Shown piece by piece: positions 21,273-29,103 of a stretch of DNA of 64,000 nt. Origin of the DNA: Flavobacterium circumlabens. GTDB taxonomy: Bacteria; Bacteroidota; Bacteroidia; Flavobacteriales; Flavobacteriaceae. The notes under the pieces were generated by a model, which had not been told where the DNA came from, did not search any database, and saw only the letters and a list, made by a program, of their open reading frames with translations. The position numbers and the translations under genes were made by a program. The number at the start of each line of letters is the position of its first letter. Positions within the stretch are counted from its first letter, which is position 1. The DNA is taken from assembly GCF_004345565.1 (NCBI RefSeq), contig NZ_SLWA01000001.1, positions 405,892 through 469,891 of the forward strand. Reading direction: 5' to 3'.

Positions 21273-21355
21273 CGCAGATTTTGCAGATAAGGTGCATTTA
21301 AAAAATAAATGCATGTTTGATTCTAAATAAATCTGCTTGATCTGCAAAATCTGCG
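21273..21355. repeat. intergenic inverted repeat, family 'CGCAGATTTTGCAGAT'
   Basis: Perfect 16-bp arms (21273-21288, 21340-21355) have a second small inverted word pair inside (TGCATTTA near 21293 and AAATGCAT near 21307). It lies in the gene-free stretch 21229-21544 after the maltodextrin operon. Confidence 0.85.
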
Positions 21356-21412
21356 TGAACCAAAAAACATTTTAATTTTTTTATTCCGATAACTCTCGGA
21401 AAAGATTTTTTC

Positions 21413-21535
21413 AGCCACAGATTAAAGGATTAAAAAGGATTTCGAAATCTGTGTAAATCTGTGTACTCAGTGGCTAACTTTTTTATACAATCCTTGCGTG
21501 CTTTGCGCAAAACTTTGCGACCTTTGCGGTTAAAC
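21413..21535. repeat. composite of degraded intergenic repeat words upstream of GDPD gene
   Basis: This part of the gene-free stretch 21229-21544 holds a 'CCACAGATTAAAGGATT ... AATCTGTG' block (21413-21475) and then a 'CTTTGCG' block with four CTTTGCG-like repeats (about 21489-21533), the same words as the inverted repeat at 40075-40185. No gene is seen here. A reading frame running through it into the GDPD gene is an accident of the repeat. Confidence 0.7.
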
Positions 21536-21544
21536 TTTTTAGAC

Positions 21545-22222
21545 ATGCTGAAAATAGCACATCGAGGTGCCAAAGCTTACGAACCTGAGAACACTTTAAA
21601 AGCCTTTCAGAAAGCATTAAATTTAAATGCTGACGGAATAGAACTCGACGTTCACTTAAGCTCCGACGGACATATCATCGTTATTCACGACGAAACCATC
21701 GACAAAATGACTAACGGAAAAGGGTTTGTAAATACGCTGTCTTTGCCCGAATTGAAATCATTTTTAATTGACGGTCAGTACGAAATTCCGACTTTAAAAG
21801 AAGTTTTTGATTTGGTAAATAAAAAATGCCTGATCAATATCGAACTGAAAAATGCAGCTGCTTTAACAAAACTTGTTGCTTTAATCGATGAATATGTTTC
21901 CGAAAAAAACTGGAAGTATGAGCATTTTATCGTCTCAAGTTTTGACTGGAATGCTTTGCAGGAAGTACACAACTTAGATTCAAAAATTCCGATTGGTGTT
22001 TTAGCGGAAACCAATCTTGATTTGGCTTTGGCTTTCGCTGAGTTTATAAAAGCACGCGCCATTCATCCGTATTACCATTTACTGAATCCGGAAAATGTTC
22101 GCGAAATGCAGAAAAAAGGATTTCTCGTTTTACCGTGGACCGTTAATATTGAAGAAGACATTCAAAAAATAAAAAGTTATAACGTTGACGGAATCATAAC
22201 TGATTTTCCGGACAAAATATAA
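21545..22222 (+). CDS. glycerophosphodiester phosphodiesterase (GDPD)
   Basis: The 225-aa protein hydrolyses glycerophosphodiesters to glycerol-3-phosphate and an alcohol. The ATG at 21545 was chosen because the GDPD barrel begins at once (LKIAHRGAKAYEPENTLKAF) and the upstream in-frame extension lies in intergenic repeats. HRG (residues 5-7), PENT, the metal-binding GIELDVHLSSDG (about 36-47) and the catalytic HDETIDKMTNGKG (about 54-66) are present. There is no signal peptide, so it is cytoplasmic. It stands alone between repeat-filled spacers. Confidence 0.9.
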   Translation: MLKIAHRGAKAYEPENTLKAFQKALNLNADGIELDVHLSSDGHIIVIHDETIDKMTNGKGFVNTLSLPELKSFLIDGQYEIPTLKEVFDLVNKKCLINIELKNAAALTKLVALIDEYVSEKNWKYEHFIVSSFDWNALQEVHNLDSKIPIGVLAETNLDLALAFAEFIKARAIHPYYHLLNPENVREMQKKGFLVLPWTVNIEEDIQKIKSYNVDGIITDFPDKI

Positions 22223-22261
22223 AATTAAAAATCTAGCCATTGCCGATAAATATTGGGATAA

Positions 22262-22301
22262 AAGATTACAATGATTTCAAAATCTGTGTAATCTGTGGCA
22301 T
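22262..22301. repeat. decayed 'ATTACA..AATCTGTGGC' intergenic repeat
   Basis: GATTACA near 22265 pairs with TGTAATC near 22291, and the words AATCTGTG and CTGTGGCA match the 19513-19575 family. It is about 46 bp upstream of the flavoprotein start. Confidence 0.6.
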
Positions 22302-22347
22302 ATAAAAATTAGTGCTAATTCGTGCAATTCGTTGCAAAAAATAAAAT

Positions 22348-23556
22348 ATGATCAAAAATTTCGACATAATCATCGTTGGCGGAGGCGCTGCAGGTTTTTT
22401 TACTGCCATTAATATTGCAGAGAAAAATCCGAAACTGAAAATTGCTATTTTAGAAAGAGGCAAAGAAGTACTTTCTAAAGTTCGTGTTTCTGGCGGCGGA
22501 AGGTGCAACGTAACACACGCTTGTTTTGAACCGAATGAATTGGTTAAGTTTTATCCGCGTGGTGAAAAAGAACTTCGAGGTCCTTTTCATCAGTTTTGCT
22601 CCGGTGATACGATTGAATGGTTCGAAAAACACGGTGTTGAATTAAAAATCGAAGACGATGGCCGAATGTTTCCGGTTTCCAATTCTTCGCAAACCATCAT
22701 TGATTGTTTTCTGGAAGCAACCGGAAAACTTGGCATTAAAGTCTTGACGGGACAAAGTGTACAGTCCATTTTTAAAGCCGAAAATCATTGGAAAATCGAC
22801 ACTCAGGATGAAAATTATGCCACTGAAAAATTAGTGCTGGCCACGGGAAGCAATCCTAAAATTTGGGAGATGCTTCAGGCGCAGGGCCACGCAATTGTAA
22901 GCCCGGTTCCTTCCCTTTTTACTTTCAACATCAAAGATCCCCGCATTAAAGAATTACCCGGCGTTGCGGCACAAGTTACCGTAAACGTAAAAGACACCAA
23001 ATTGGAATCAACCGGACCTTTGTTAATTACGCATTGGGGAATGAGCGGTCCGGCAATTTTGAAACTTTCTGCCTGGGGCGCACGAATTTTATACGACAAA
23101 AATTACCAGTTTACCATTTTCGTCAACTGGCTGAATGATGTTGATACCGAAGATGCAGAAAAAATCCTGAAAGACTTAAAACAGGAGCACGCTAAAAAAG
23201 CAGTTTCGAAAAAATCCCCTTTCGACTTTCCGAATCGTTTATGGGAAAGTTTAGTGCTCGCTTCCGAAATTGAAGCAGAAACAAAATGGGCAGATTTATC
23301 TAAAATTCAATTGCAGAATTTAGCTTCCCAATTAACAAAAGCAAAATTTCAGGTCAACGGAAAAAGCACCTTCAAGGAAGAATTTGTAACTGCCGGTGGT
23401 ATAGATTTAAAGGAAATCAACTTTAAAACCATGGAAAGCAAATTACATCAAAACCTTTATTTCGCCGGAGAAATAGTCAATATTGATGCGATTACGGGAG
23501 GGTTTAATTTCCAGAATGCCTGGACAAGCGGATTTATTTTGGCTAATTCTATATAA
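22348..23556 (+). CDS. HI0933/YhiN-family FAD-dependent flavoprotein
   Basis: The 402-aa protein begins with a Rossmann dinucleotide-binding motif (IIVGGGAAGFFTAINIAEK, about residues 6-24). It has the family motif LSKVRVSGGGRCNVTH (about 42-57) and a C-terminal second nucleotide-binding motif with TAGGIDLKEINFKTMESK and LYFAGEIVNIDAITGGFNFQNAW. These define the HI0933-like (BaiN/YhiN) flavoproteins, of which some members are reported as aminoacetone oxidase or bile-acid reductase-like; the substrate here is not known. It is probably monocistronic. Confidence 0.85.
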   Translation: MIKNFDIIIVGGGAAGFFTAINIAEKNPKLKIAILERGKEVLSKVRVSGGGRCNVTHACFEPNELVKFYPRGEKELRGPFHQFCSGDTIEWFEKHGVELKIEDDGRMFPVSNSSQTIIDCFLEATGKLGIKVLTGQSVQSIFKAENHWKIDTQDENYATEKLVLATGSNPKIWEMLQAQGHAIVSPVPSLFTFNIKDPRIKELPGVAAQVTVNVKDTKLESTGPLLITHWGMSGPAILKLSAWGARILYDKNYQFTIFVNWLNDVDTEDAEKILKDLKQEHAKKAVSKKSPFDFPNRLWESLVLASEIEAETKWADLSKIQLQNLASQLTKAKFQVNGKSTFKEEFVTAGGIDLKEINFKTMESKLHQNLYFAGEIVNIDAITGGFNFQNAWTSGFILANSI

Positions 23557-23609
23557 GAGAATGAAATTTAAACGGATCATACGGAGGGGAAAGTAGCAGT
23601 TTTCAGTCC

Positions 23610-23651
23610 CAGTTTACAGTTTTCAGTCGTAATCTTGAAAACTGTAAACTG
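23610..23651. repeat. intergenic inverted repeat, family 'CAGTTTTCAGTC', copy 1
   Basis: Perfect 16-bp arms (23610-23625, 23636-23651) with a 10-nt loop are flanked by reiterated 'GACTGGGACTGGGACTG' and 'CAGTCCCAG' words (23597-23675). Related copies are at 24503-24527 and 45500-45598. Confidence 0.85.
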
Positions 23652-23767
23652 AGACTGGGACTGGGACTGTAAACTACAACAAAAACCAAATTAACAAGAC
23701 TTTACGTCTTTGCTAAGTTTTCATTAAGACAATTCTAATAATTTTACCTTCAACTAAATACCACTAA

Positions 23768-24514
23768 ATGAAAGTAAAATTACTTACCACAATTTCCTTT
23801 TTCACGTATCAGCTCTCTATTTCTCAAACCGAAAAATTGGTTCACGGAAAAGTTATTTTCAATAATAATCCGCTTAATAAAGTAGAAGTTATAAACAAAA
23901 CAGCCAAAACTAGTACGAGAACAAATGATTTAGGAGAGTTTTCGATTCTTGTAAGGGCTAAAGACAGTTTGCTCTTTTTTTCAAAAGACTATTTTTTCAA
24001 AAGATTGAAACTTACTCAGGAAGAGATTGATCAGAATAACATTCTCGTTAATATGATTACAAAACCTGAGGAACTGGATGAAGTAGTCGTTACAGCGATA
24101 AAATTTGATAAAATAAAGATCTCCCAACACGATATTGATACCATAAAATTTACCAAAGATGTCAGTTCGCTGCAAAAATATACCGGCGTATATAACGGAA
24201 CTATTACAAACGGTATGGACTTTACCAGAATAGGAACAGGGCTTTTAAATTTATTTAAAAACGATAAGGAAGGGCTCAAAAAGAAAACTTCGCAAACTGA
24301 TTTCAAAAAACTTATAGCAGCGTCGATTCCTTCAGATTTTTTTACCCGAGATTTAAAATTAAAACCCGAAGAAAAAGAGTTATTTATCGAATTTTGTGAC
24401 GCTGACCCAAGATCTAAAACTATTTTAGAACACAATAACGTATTAACTACAATGGATTTCCTTTATGCTAAAAATGAAATGTTCAAAAAACTGAAAGCCG
24501 AGACTAAAAACTGA
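23768..24514 (+). CDS. exported protein with carboxypeptidase-regulatory-like N-terminal domain
   Basis: The 248-aa protein has a probable signal peptide (1-20, ...LSISQ). Residues ~25-105 resemble the CarboxypepD_reg-like domain found before TonB plugs (VHGKVIFNNNPLNKVEV, TNDLGEFSI, then EELDEVVVTA), but no barrel follows. The remaining ~140 residues are charged and helical, with no motif I recognise. Many Bacteroidota carry such stand-alone exported proteins of unknown role. It is followed by a 'GAGACTGAGACT' repeat remnant. Confidence 0.7.
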   Translation: MKVKLLTTISFFTYQLSISQTEKLVHGKVIFNNNPLNKVEVINKTAKTSTRTNDLGEFSILVRAKDSLLFFSKDYFFKRLKLTQEEIDQNNILVNMITKPEELDEVVVTAIKFDKIKISQHDIDTIKFTKDVSSLQKYTGVYNGTITNGMDFTRIGTGLLNLFKNDKEGLKKKTSQTDFKKLIAASIPSDFFTRDLKLKPEEKELFIEFCDADPRSKTILEHNNVLTTMDFLYAKNEMFKKLKAETKN

Positions 24515-24531
24515 GACTGAGACTAAAAAAA

Positions 24532-25008
24532 TCACCTGTTCAGCCACCAGATACTCGCATTCAGAATTGCGGCGAAACTTACCCAGGCCATATACGGAAT
24601 CAGCAGATATCCCGCCGTTTTATTGATTTTGAGGAACTTTAAATACGTTTCGTAAATCATAAGCCATAAAATTGCAATTTCGATTAAAGCCAGCATTGGG
24701 TTTTTTAATCCGAAGAAAAGATAGGACCAGAGGGCATTCAATATTAACTGAACCACAAAGAAGCCTAATGCTTTTTTAACTTCTGCATTCTGTTCTTTTA
24801 TTTTATCCCAAACCAATCCTGCAGCAACCGCCATAAAGACATAAAGCAACGTCCAAACCGGCATAAAAATCCAATTGGGCGGATTAAAAACTGGCTTTAT
24901 AATTGTTGGATACCAAGTTTCAACACTCGGTCTTGTAACCATACTTGCCGAATATCCTACCATCAGACAAACTACCAGAGCAATTGCGATTTTGGCTATT
25001 TTGTTCAT
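24532..25008 (-). CDS. TspO/MBR family tryptophan-rich membrane protein
   Basis: The 158-aa membrane protein has five predicted helices. WYPTIIKPVFNPPNWIFMPVWTLLY (about residues 32-56, Trp/Pro-rich) and the later NALWSYLFFGLKNPMLALIEI and WVSFAAILNASIWWLN are the family hallmarks. Bacterial TspO binds porphyrins and cholesterol-like ligands and is linked to stress signalling. A box TATTTTTG on the minus strand at 25026-25033 is a possible promoter. It is convergent with the preceding gene and divergent from mvaD. Confidence 0.92.
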   Translation of the reverse strand: MNKIAKIAIALVVCLMVGYSASMVTRPSVETWYPTIIKPVFNPPNWIFMPVWTLLYVFMAVAAGLVWDKIKEQNAEVKKALGFFVVQLILNALWSYLFFGLKNPMLALIEIAILWLMIYETYLKFLKINKTAGYLLIPYMAWVSFAAILNASIWWLNR

Positions 25009-25050
25009 TTTATTTAATTTTTAGTCAAAAATAATCAAAAGAAAGGTTAA

Positions 25051-25195
25051 ACCATATAAGTTATGTAAGTTCATTTTAGTGCTAAGTCTTAGTTTGACGT
25101 GCATTTTTATTTTTGATTCAAAAAACACTGTTTATAAAATTGTTATACAAGTTAGATTCAGTTTGACTTACATTTTCTTATATAACTTATATGGT
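25051..25195. repeat. intergenic inverted repeat, family 'CCATATAAG..TGTAAG', copy 2
   Basis: Perfect 14-bp arms (25051-25064, 25182-25195) continue inward with TGTAAGT/ACTTACA. It fills the divergent space between the TspO-like gene and mvaD. The family also occurs at 17489-17568. Confidence 0.85.
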
Positions 25196-25211
25196 GAAAT
25201 ATTTTAAAAAC

Positions 25212-25219
25212 TATCTTTG
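25212..25219 (+). promoter_or_regulatory. -7 box of the mvaD promoter
   Basis: TATCTTTG matches the Bacteroidota -7 consensus exactly and lies 17 bp before the mvaD ATG, implying a very short leader. The same box occurs upstream of the tRNA-Leu and of the pseudouridine synthase gene. Confidence 0.65.
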
Positions 25220-25236
25220 CCAAAATTTTATAATTC

Positions 25237-26340
25237 ATGTTTACAGCAACTGATTTTATTCCAAAAAAATATACTTCGACTATCGAAAACGGAAACTTTG
25301 AATGGAGTGCTCCCAGCAATATTGCATTAGTGAAATACTGGGGAAAAAAAGACAACCAGATTCCCGCAAATCCATCGGTTAGTTTTACTTTAAGCAATTG
25401 CAAGACCATTACGAAGTTAGGCTTTTCGAAGCGATATACTTCGGCTCCACTGAGTGAGACAACAGCTATTTTTTCATTTGATTTACTTTTTGAAGGAAAA
25501 CCGAAAGAAGATTTCAAACCGAAAATTCAGAAGTTTTTAGAACGAATTGAAATTTATTTGCCTTTTTTAAAAGATTATCATTTTACAATCGATACCCAAA
25601 ATACGTTTCCACATAGCTCCGGAATTGCTTCTTCCGCCTCAGGAATGTCTGCATTGGCAATGAATTTTATGAGTTTGGAAAAAGTATTAAATCCCGAGAT
25701 GAGTGATGAATATTTTTTTCAAAAAGCATCTTTTTTAGCCCGTTTAGGCTCCGGAAGTGCCTGCAGAAGTGTAAAAGGAAATGTTGTGGTTTGGGGGAAA
25801 CAGGCGAATATTGAAGGAAGTTCAGATTTATTTGGCGTTGAATTTCCGCATACCATTCATGATAATTTCAAGAAGTATCAGGATACGATTTTATTGGTGG
25901 ATAAAGGAGAAAAACAGGTTTCCAGCACAGTTGGACACGATTTGATGCACAACCATCCTTATGCCGAAAGACGTTTTGCTCAGGCGCACGAAAATCTGGA
26001 CCAGTTAATTTCGATTTTTGAAAGTGGTAATTTAGAAGAATTCATAAAAGTGGTTGAAAGCGAAGCTTTGACTTTGCATGCAATGATGATGACATCAATG
26101 CCGTATTATATTTTAATGAAACCAAATACATTGCAAATCATAAATGCCATTTGGAAATTCAGGAATGAAACACAAATTCCGGTTTGCTTTACGCTGGATG
26201 CCGGAGCAAATGTTCATGTTTTATATCCCGAAAACGTTAGCGAAAAAGTACTTCAATTTATTCAGGACGAATTAGTTGTATTTTGCCAGAATGGTCAGTA
26301 CATTTGTGATCAGATTGGAGACGGCGCAATTGCATTATAA
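25237..26340 (+). CDS. mvaD: diphosphomevalonate decarboxylase
   Basis: The 367-aa cytoplasmic GHMP-fold enzyme converts mevalonate diphosphate to isopentenyl diphosphate with ATP. The start EWSAPSNIALVKYWGKKD is the family signature, followed by PANPSVSFTLSNC and the ATP-binding HSSGIASSASGMSALA (about 126-140). FTLDAGANVHVLYP near the C-terminus contains the catalytic Asp. It begins the mevalonate cluster: a toxin-antitoxin pair is inserted between it and the GHMP kinase gene. The promoter lies directly upstream. Confidence 0.93.
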   Translation: MFTATDFIPKKYTSTIENGNFEWSAPSNIALVKYWGKKDNQIPANPSVSFTLSNCKTITKLGFSKRYTSAPLSETTAIFSFDLLFEGKPKEDFKPKIQKFLERIEIYLPFLKDYHFTIDTQNTFPHSSGIASSASGMSALAMNFMSLEKVLNPEMSDEYFFQKASFLARLGSGSACRSVKGNVVVWGKQANIEGSSDLFGVEFPHTIHDNFKKYQDTILLVDKGEKQVSSTVGHDLMHNHPYAERRFAQAHENLDQLISIFESGNLEEFIKVVESEALTLHAMMMTSMPYYILMKPNTLQIINAIWKFRNETQIPVCFTLDAGANVHVLYPENVSEKVLQFIQDELVVFCQNGQYICDQIGDGAIAL

Positions 26341-26370
26341 TTTTACGTATCTTTAGTTAAAATTTTGATT

Positions 26371-26589
26371 ATGGACATTGAATTAGAAAAGCTTAAAGTG
26401 ATTAAAATACTGGAAGAAACAAATGATCCCTTAATCATTAAAGCAGTCAAAAAAATGTTGACTGAGATGAAAAAAGATTGGTGGGATGATTTGACTGATG
26501 AACAAAGAGCAGATGTAGCTCAAAGTGAATTAGAATTTGAAAGAGGAGAATTTACCAGTTATGAAGATGTGATGAAAAAATACAGGTAG
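26371..26589 (+). CDS. small antitoxin of a RelE/ParE-type module
   Basis: The protein has 72 aa from the ATG at 26371 (a TTG at 26365 is also in frame but less likely). It is acidic and helical; the C-terminal part (DDLTDEQRADVAQSELEFERGEF, then EDVMKKYR) resembles the toxin-wrapping tails of antitoxins encoded beside RelE/ParE toxins. Its stop codon overlaps the toxin GTG start by one base, the tight coupling usual for such pairs. It lies between mvaD and the mevalonate-type kinase. A box TATCTTTA at 26348 is close to a -7 element and could give it its own promoter. Confidence 0.75.
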   Translation: MDIELEKLKVIKILEETNDPLIIKAVKKMLTEMKKDWWDDLTDEQRADVAQSELEFERGEFTSYEDVMKKYR

Positions 26590-26894
26590 TGAATCTTAAA
26601 GTAAATTTTTCAAAAACAGCTGAAAAGAATTTAAATACTATTTTAAGTTTTATTGAAGCCAGATGGTCGAAAAAATCGAAAGAAATATATTTAGTGAAAT
26701 TTCATAAAGCAATTTCAATAATAAGTATGAATCCTGAAATTTTCCCAAAATCATCAGTAAATAAAAAATATCGAAAATGTGTTATAACAAAACAGTCAAG
26801 TCTCTTGTATAGTTTTGGTTCAAATGAAATTAGAATTTATATCATTTTTGACACACGACAAGACCCAAATAAAATAAAGAAAGACATAAAATAA
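26589..26894 (+). CDS. RelE/ParE-superfamily toxin
   Basis: The 101-aa basic protein starts at a GTG overlapping the antitoxin stop by one base. The pattern (VNFSKTAEKNLNTILSFIEARWSKKSKEIYLVKFHKAI near the N-terminus, MNPEIFPKSSVNKKYRKCVI in the middle, IRIYIIFDTRQDPNKI at the end) is that of ParE/RelE family toxins, which act on gyrase or on ribosome-bound mRNA; the target cannot be assigned. The GHMP kinase gene starts 2 bp after its stop, so it is embedded in the mevalonate operon. Confidence 0.82.
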   Translation: MNLKVNFSKTAEKNLNTILSFIEARWSKKSKEIYLVKFHKAISIISMNPEIFPKSSVNKKYRKCVITKQSSLLYSFGSNEIRIYIIFDTRQDPNKIKKDIK

Positions 26895-26896
26895 AC

Positions 26897-27835
26897 ATGA
26901 AAGGACCCTTATTTTACTCAAAAATATTACTCTTTGGAGAATACGGAATCATCCGCGACTCTAAAGGACTTTCTATCCCTTATAATTTTTACAATGGTGC
27001 TTTGAAGAAAACCGAAGAACCTTCGGCAGAAGCGATTGCATCAAACTTAAGCCTGAAACGTTTTGTAACTTATCTGGAAACTTTACAAACAGCACAACCG
27101 GAACTGGTTACTTTTGATTTGACTTCCCTAAAAAATGATGTTGAAACCGGCATGTATTTCGATTCAAGTATCCCGCAAGGATATGGCGTTGGAAGCAGCG
27201 GTGCGCTTGTTGCCGCAATTTATGATAAATATGCGCATCAAAAAATTACGGTTTTAGAGAATTTAACCCGTGAAAAACTATTACAGTTAAAAAATATATT
27301 TTCTCAAATGGAGAGTTTTTTCCACGGGAAAAGTTCAGGATTGGATCCTTTAAACAGTTATTTGAGTATTCCTATTCTAATCAATTCTAAAGACAATATT
27401 GAAGCAACCGGAATTCCGACTCAAAGTTTTGACGGAAAAGGTGCTGTGTTTTTATTAGATTCAGGAATTGTTGGTGAAACGGCTCCGATGGTGAACATCT
27501 TTATGGAAAACCTGAAAGACAAAGGTTTCCGTGCAATGCTTAAAAACCAATTTGTAAAATATACAGATGCCTGCGTCGAGAACTTTTTACATGGAGACAT
27601 GAAGTCTTTATTTTCCAACACTAAAAAATTATCTAAGGTTGTCTTAAACAATTTCAAACCTATGATTCCAGAGCAATTTCATGGCATCTGGCAAAACGGA
27701 ATTGACACAAACGACTATTACTTAAAACTTTGTGGTTCCGGAGGCGGTGGTTATATTCTTGGTTTTACAGAAGATTTGGAGCGTGCTAAAGTTTCGCTGA
27801 AAGATTACAAACTGGAAGTTGTTTATCAATTTTAA
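26897..27835 (+). CDS. GHMP kinase, probable mevalonate kinase
   Basis: The 312-aa cytoplasmic kinase has GHMP motifs: FYSKILLFGEYGII (about residues 6-19), the ATP loop PQGYGVGSSGALVAAI (about 92-108) and KLCGSGGGGYILGF near the C-terminus. HGKSSGLDPLNSYLSIP (about 142-158) holds the catalytic Asp region of mevalonate kinases. With mvaD upstream, phosphorylation of mevalonate (or phosphomevalonate) is the likely reaction. It follows the toxin gene by 2 bp, presumably on one transcript. Confidence 0.85.
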   Translation: MKGPLFYSKILLFGEYGIIRDSKGLSIPYNFYNGALKKTEEPSAEAIASNLSLKRFVTYLETLQTAQPELVTFDLTSLKNDVETGMYFDSSIPQGYGVGSSGALVAAIYDKYAHQKITVLENLTREKLLQLKNIFSQMESFFHGKSSGLDPLNSYLSIPILINSKDNIEATGIPTQSFDGKGAVFLLDSGIVGETAPMVNIFMENLKDKGFRAMLKNQFVKYTDACVENFLHGDMKSLFSNTKKLSKVVLNNFKPMIPEQFHGIWQNGIDTNDYYLKLCGSGGGGYILGFTEDLERAKVSLKDYKLEVVYQF

Positions 27836-27951
27836 ATTATAATTTTCCCTCCAATTAGACGTTACTATAGAGAGTGTAGCTCATTATTCCCTTTTTTTAT
27901 TTTGTTACTTTGTCTGATTTATTTTATTAAAAAATAACCCGTTAACCCAAA

Positions 27952-28908
27952 ATGTTAAGCAGAAAGAATAAAATTTTAGCGATGAAAGTTATTAGTTTGT
28001 TCTCTGTGGTGAGAGGTTATAACATTCCTATTATCGTTTTAGCGCAGTATTTATCGGCAATTTTCATATTGGCTCCCGAAAAAAGAGCTTTGGATATTTT
28101 ACTCGATTTCAATTTATTGTTAATTGTCTTTGCTTCTGCCATTACTATTGCTTCGGGATATATTATCAATAATTTTTACGACAGTCAGAAAGATCTAATC
28201 AACAGGCCAAACAAATCTATGCTGGATAGATTGGTGAGTCAGAAGACTAAATTATCGGTATATTTTACTCTGAATTTTATCGCTGTACTAATGGCTCTAA
28301 TCGTTTCCTGGCGTGCTTTTTTATTCTTTTCTCTTTATATTTTCTTAATTTGGTTCTACTCCCATAAGATAAAAAAATATCCGATTATTGGTAATTTAAC
28401 CGCTGCATTACTCGCTGTAATTCCTTTTTTTGCCATCTTATTATATTTCTATAACAAAATATCTTTCGAAGAAATCGAAGATCACATGAGTCATTTCGCG
28501 GTAATTTCCGCACATGCCATGTTCTTATTTTTATTGCTTTTGATTCGCGAAATGATAAAAGATCTGGAGAATCTGAAAGGTGATCTGGTAAACAATTACA
28601 AAACGATTCCCATAATATATAACGAAACCACTTCAAAACAAATCATTACGGTTTTAACCTTTTTGACGATTTTACCCGTTTATATCCTGATTAACATTTA
28701 CGATGTGGGTTTTATGGATATTTATTTTTATATCTGTTTTGTGGTAATGCTTTTTTTTCTTTTATATCTTTGGAAATCAAACTCAAAAGGGCAATATTTA
28801 CTGCTGCACAACGTATTGAAATTCCTGATTGTCTCCGGAGTTTTCTGCATTGTTTTAATCAATCCAAGTGTTTTGTGGCACGGAAAGAGTTTGCTGTTGA
28901 AATCTTAA
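27952..28908 (+). CDS. UbiA-family prenyltransferase
   Basis: The 318-aa protein has about eight predicted membrane helices. NNFYDSQKDLINRPNKSML (about 83-101) is the first Asp-rich motif binding Mg-prenyl diphosphate, and REMIKDLENLKGD (about 200-212) is the second. In Bacteroidota, members of this family next to mevalonate genes are commonly annotated as geranylgeranylglycerol-phosphate geranylgeranyltransferase-like. The acceptor here is not determined. The context (mvaD and GHMP kinase upstream) fits use of the isoprenoid made by those enzymes. Confidence 0.85.
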   Translation: MLSRKNKILAMKVISLFSVVRGYNIPIIVLAQYLSAIFILAPEKRALDILLDFNLLLIVFASAITIASGYIINNFYDSQKDLINRPNKSMLDRLVSQKTKLSVYFTLNFIAVLMALIVSWRAFLFFSLYIFLIWFYSHKIKKYPIIGNLTAALLAVIPFFAILLYFYNKISFEEIEDHMSHFAVISAHAMFLFLLLLIREMIKDLENLKGDLVNNYKTIPIIYNETTSKQIITVLTFLTILPVYILINIYDVGFMDIYFYICFVVMLFFLLYLWKSNSKGQYLLLHNVLKFLIVSGVFCIVLINPSVLWHGKSLLLKS

Positions 28909-29077
28909 TTATTATTCACACAGATTCTCAAAATTCAAACAAAACTGCACAAAAATTAAATATATTCCTTTGCGAATCTCTGTCGAATTCTTTGTCAATC
29001 TCTCTGTAAATAAGCCCAAAAAATAACAGCTATTAATCTAAGGACAATGAACTTAGGATTATTTAGCAAGAATAAAC

Positions 29078-29085
29078 TATCTTTG
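29078..29085 (+). promoter_or_regulatory. -7 box deciding the start of the pseudouridine synthase gene
   Basis: TATCTTTG, an exact -7 box, lies inside the longest possible reading frame and 18 bp before the ATG at 29104. Transcription from it would begin downstream of the upstream in-frame ATG (29047), so translation must start at 29104. Confidence 0.65.
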
Positions 29086-29103
29086 CACAAATTACAGAAT
29101 TAT

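Noticed and set aside
21461..21544. N-terminal extension of the GDPD gene.
   Set aside because: The extension lies wholly in repeated CTTTGCG words and the GDPD fold begins at the ATG at 21545.
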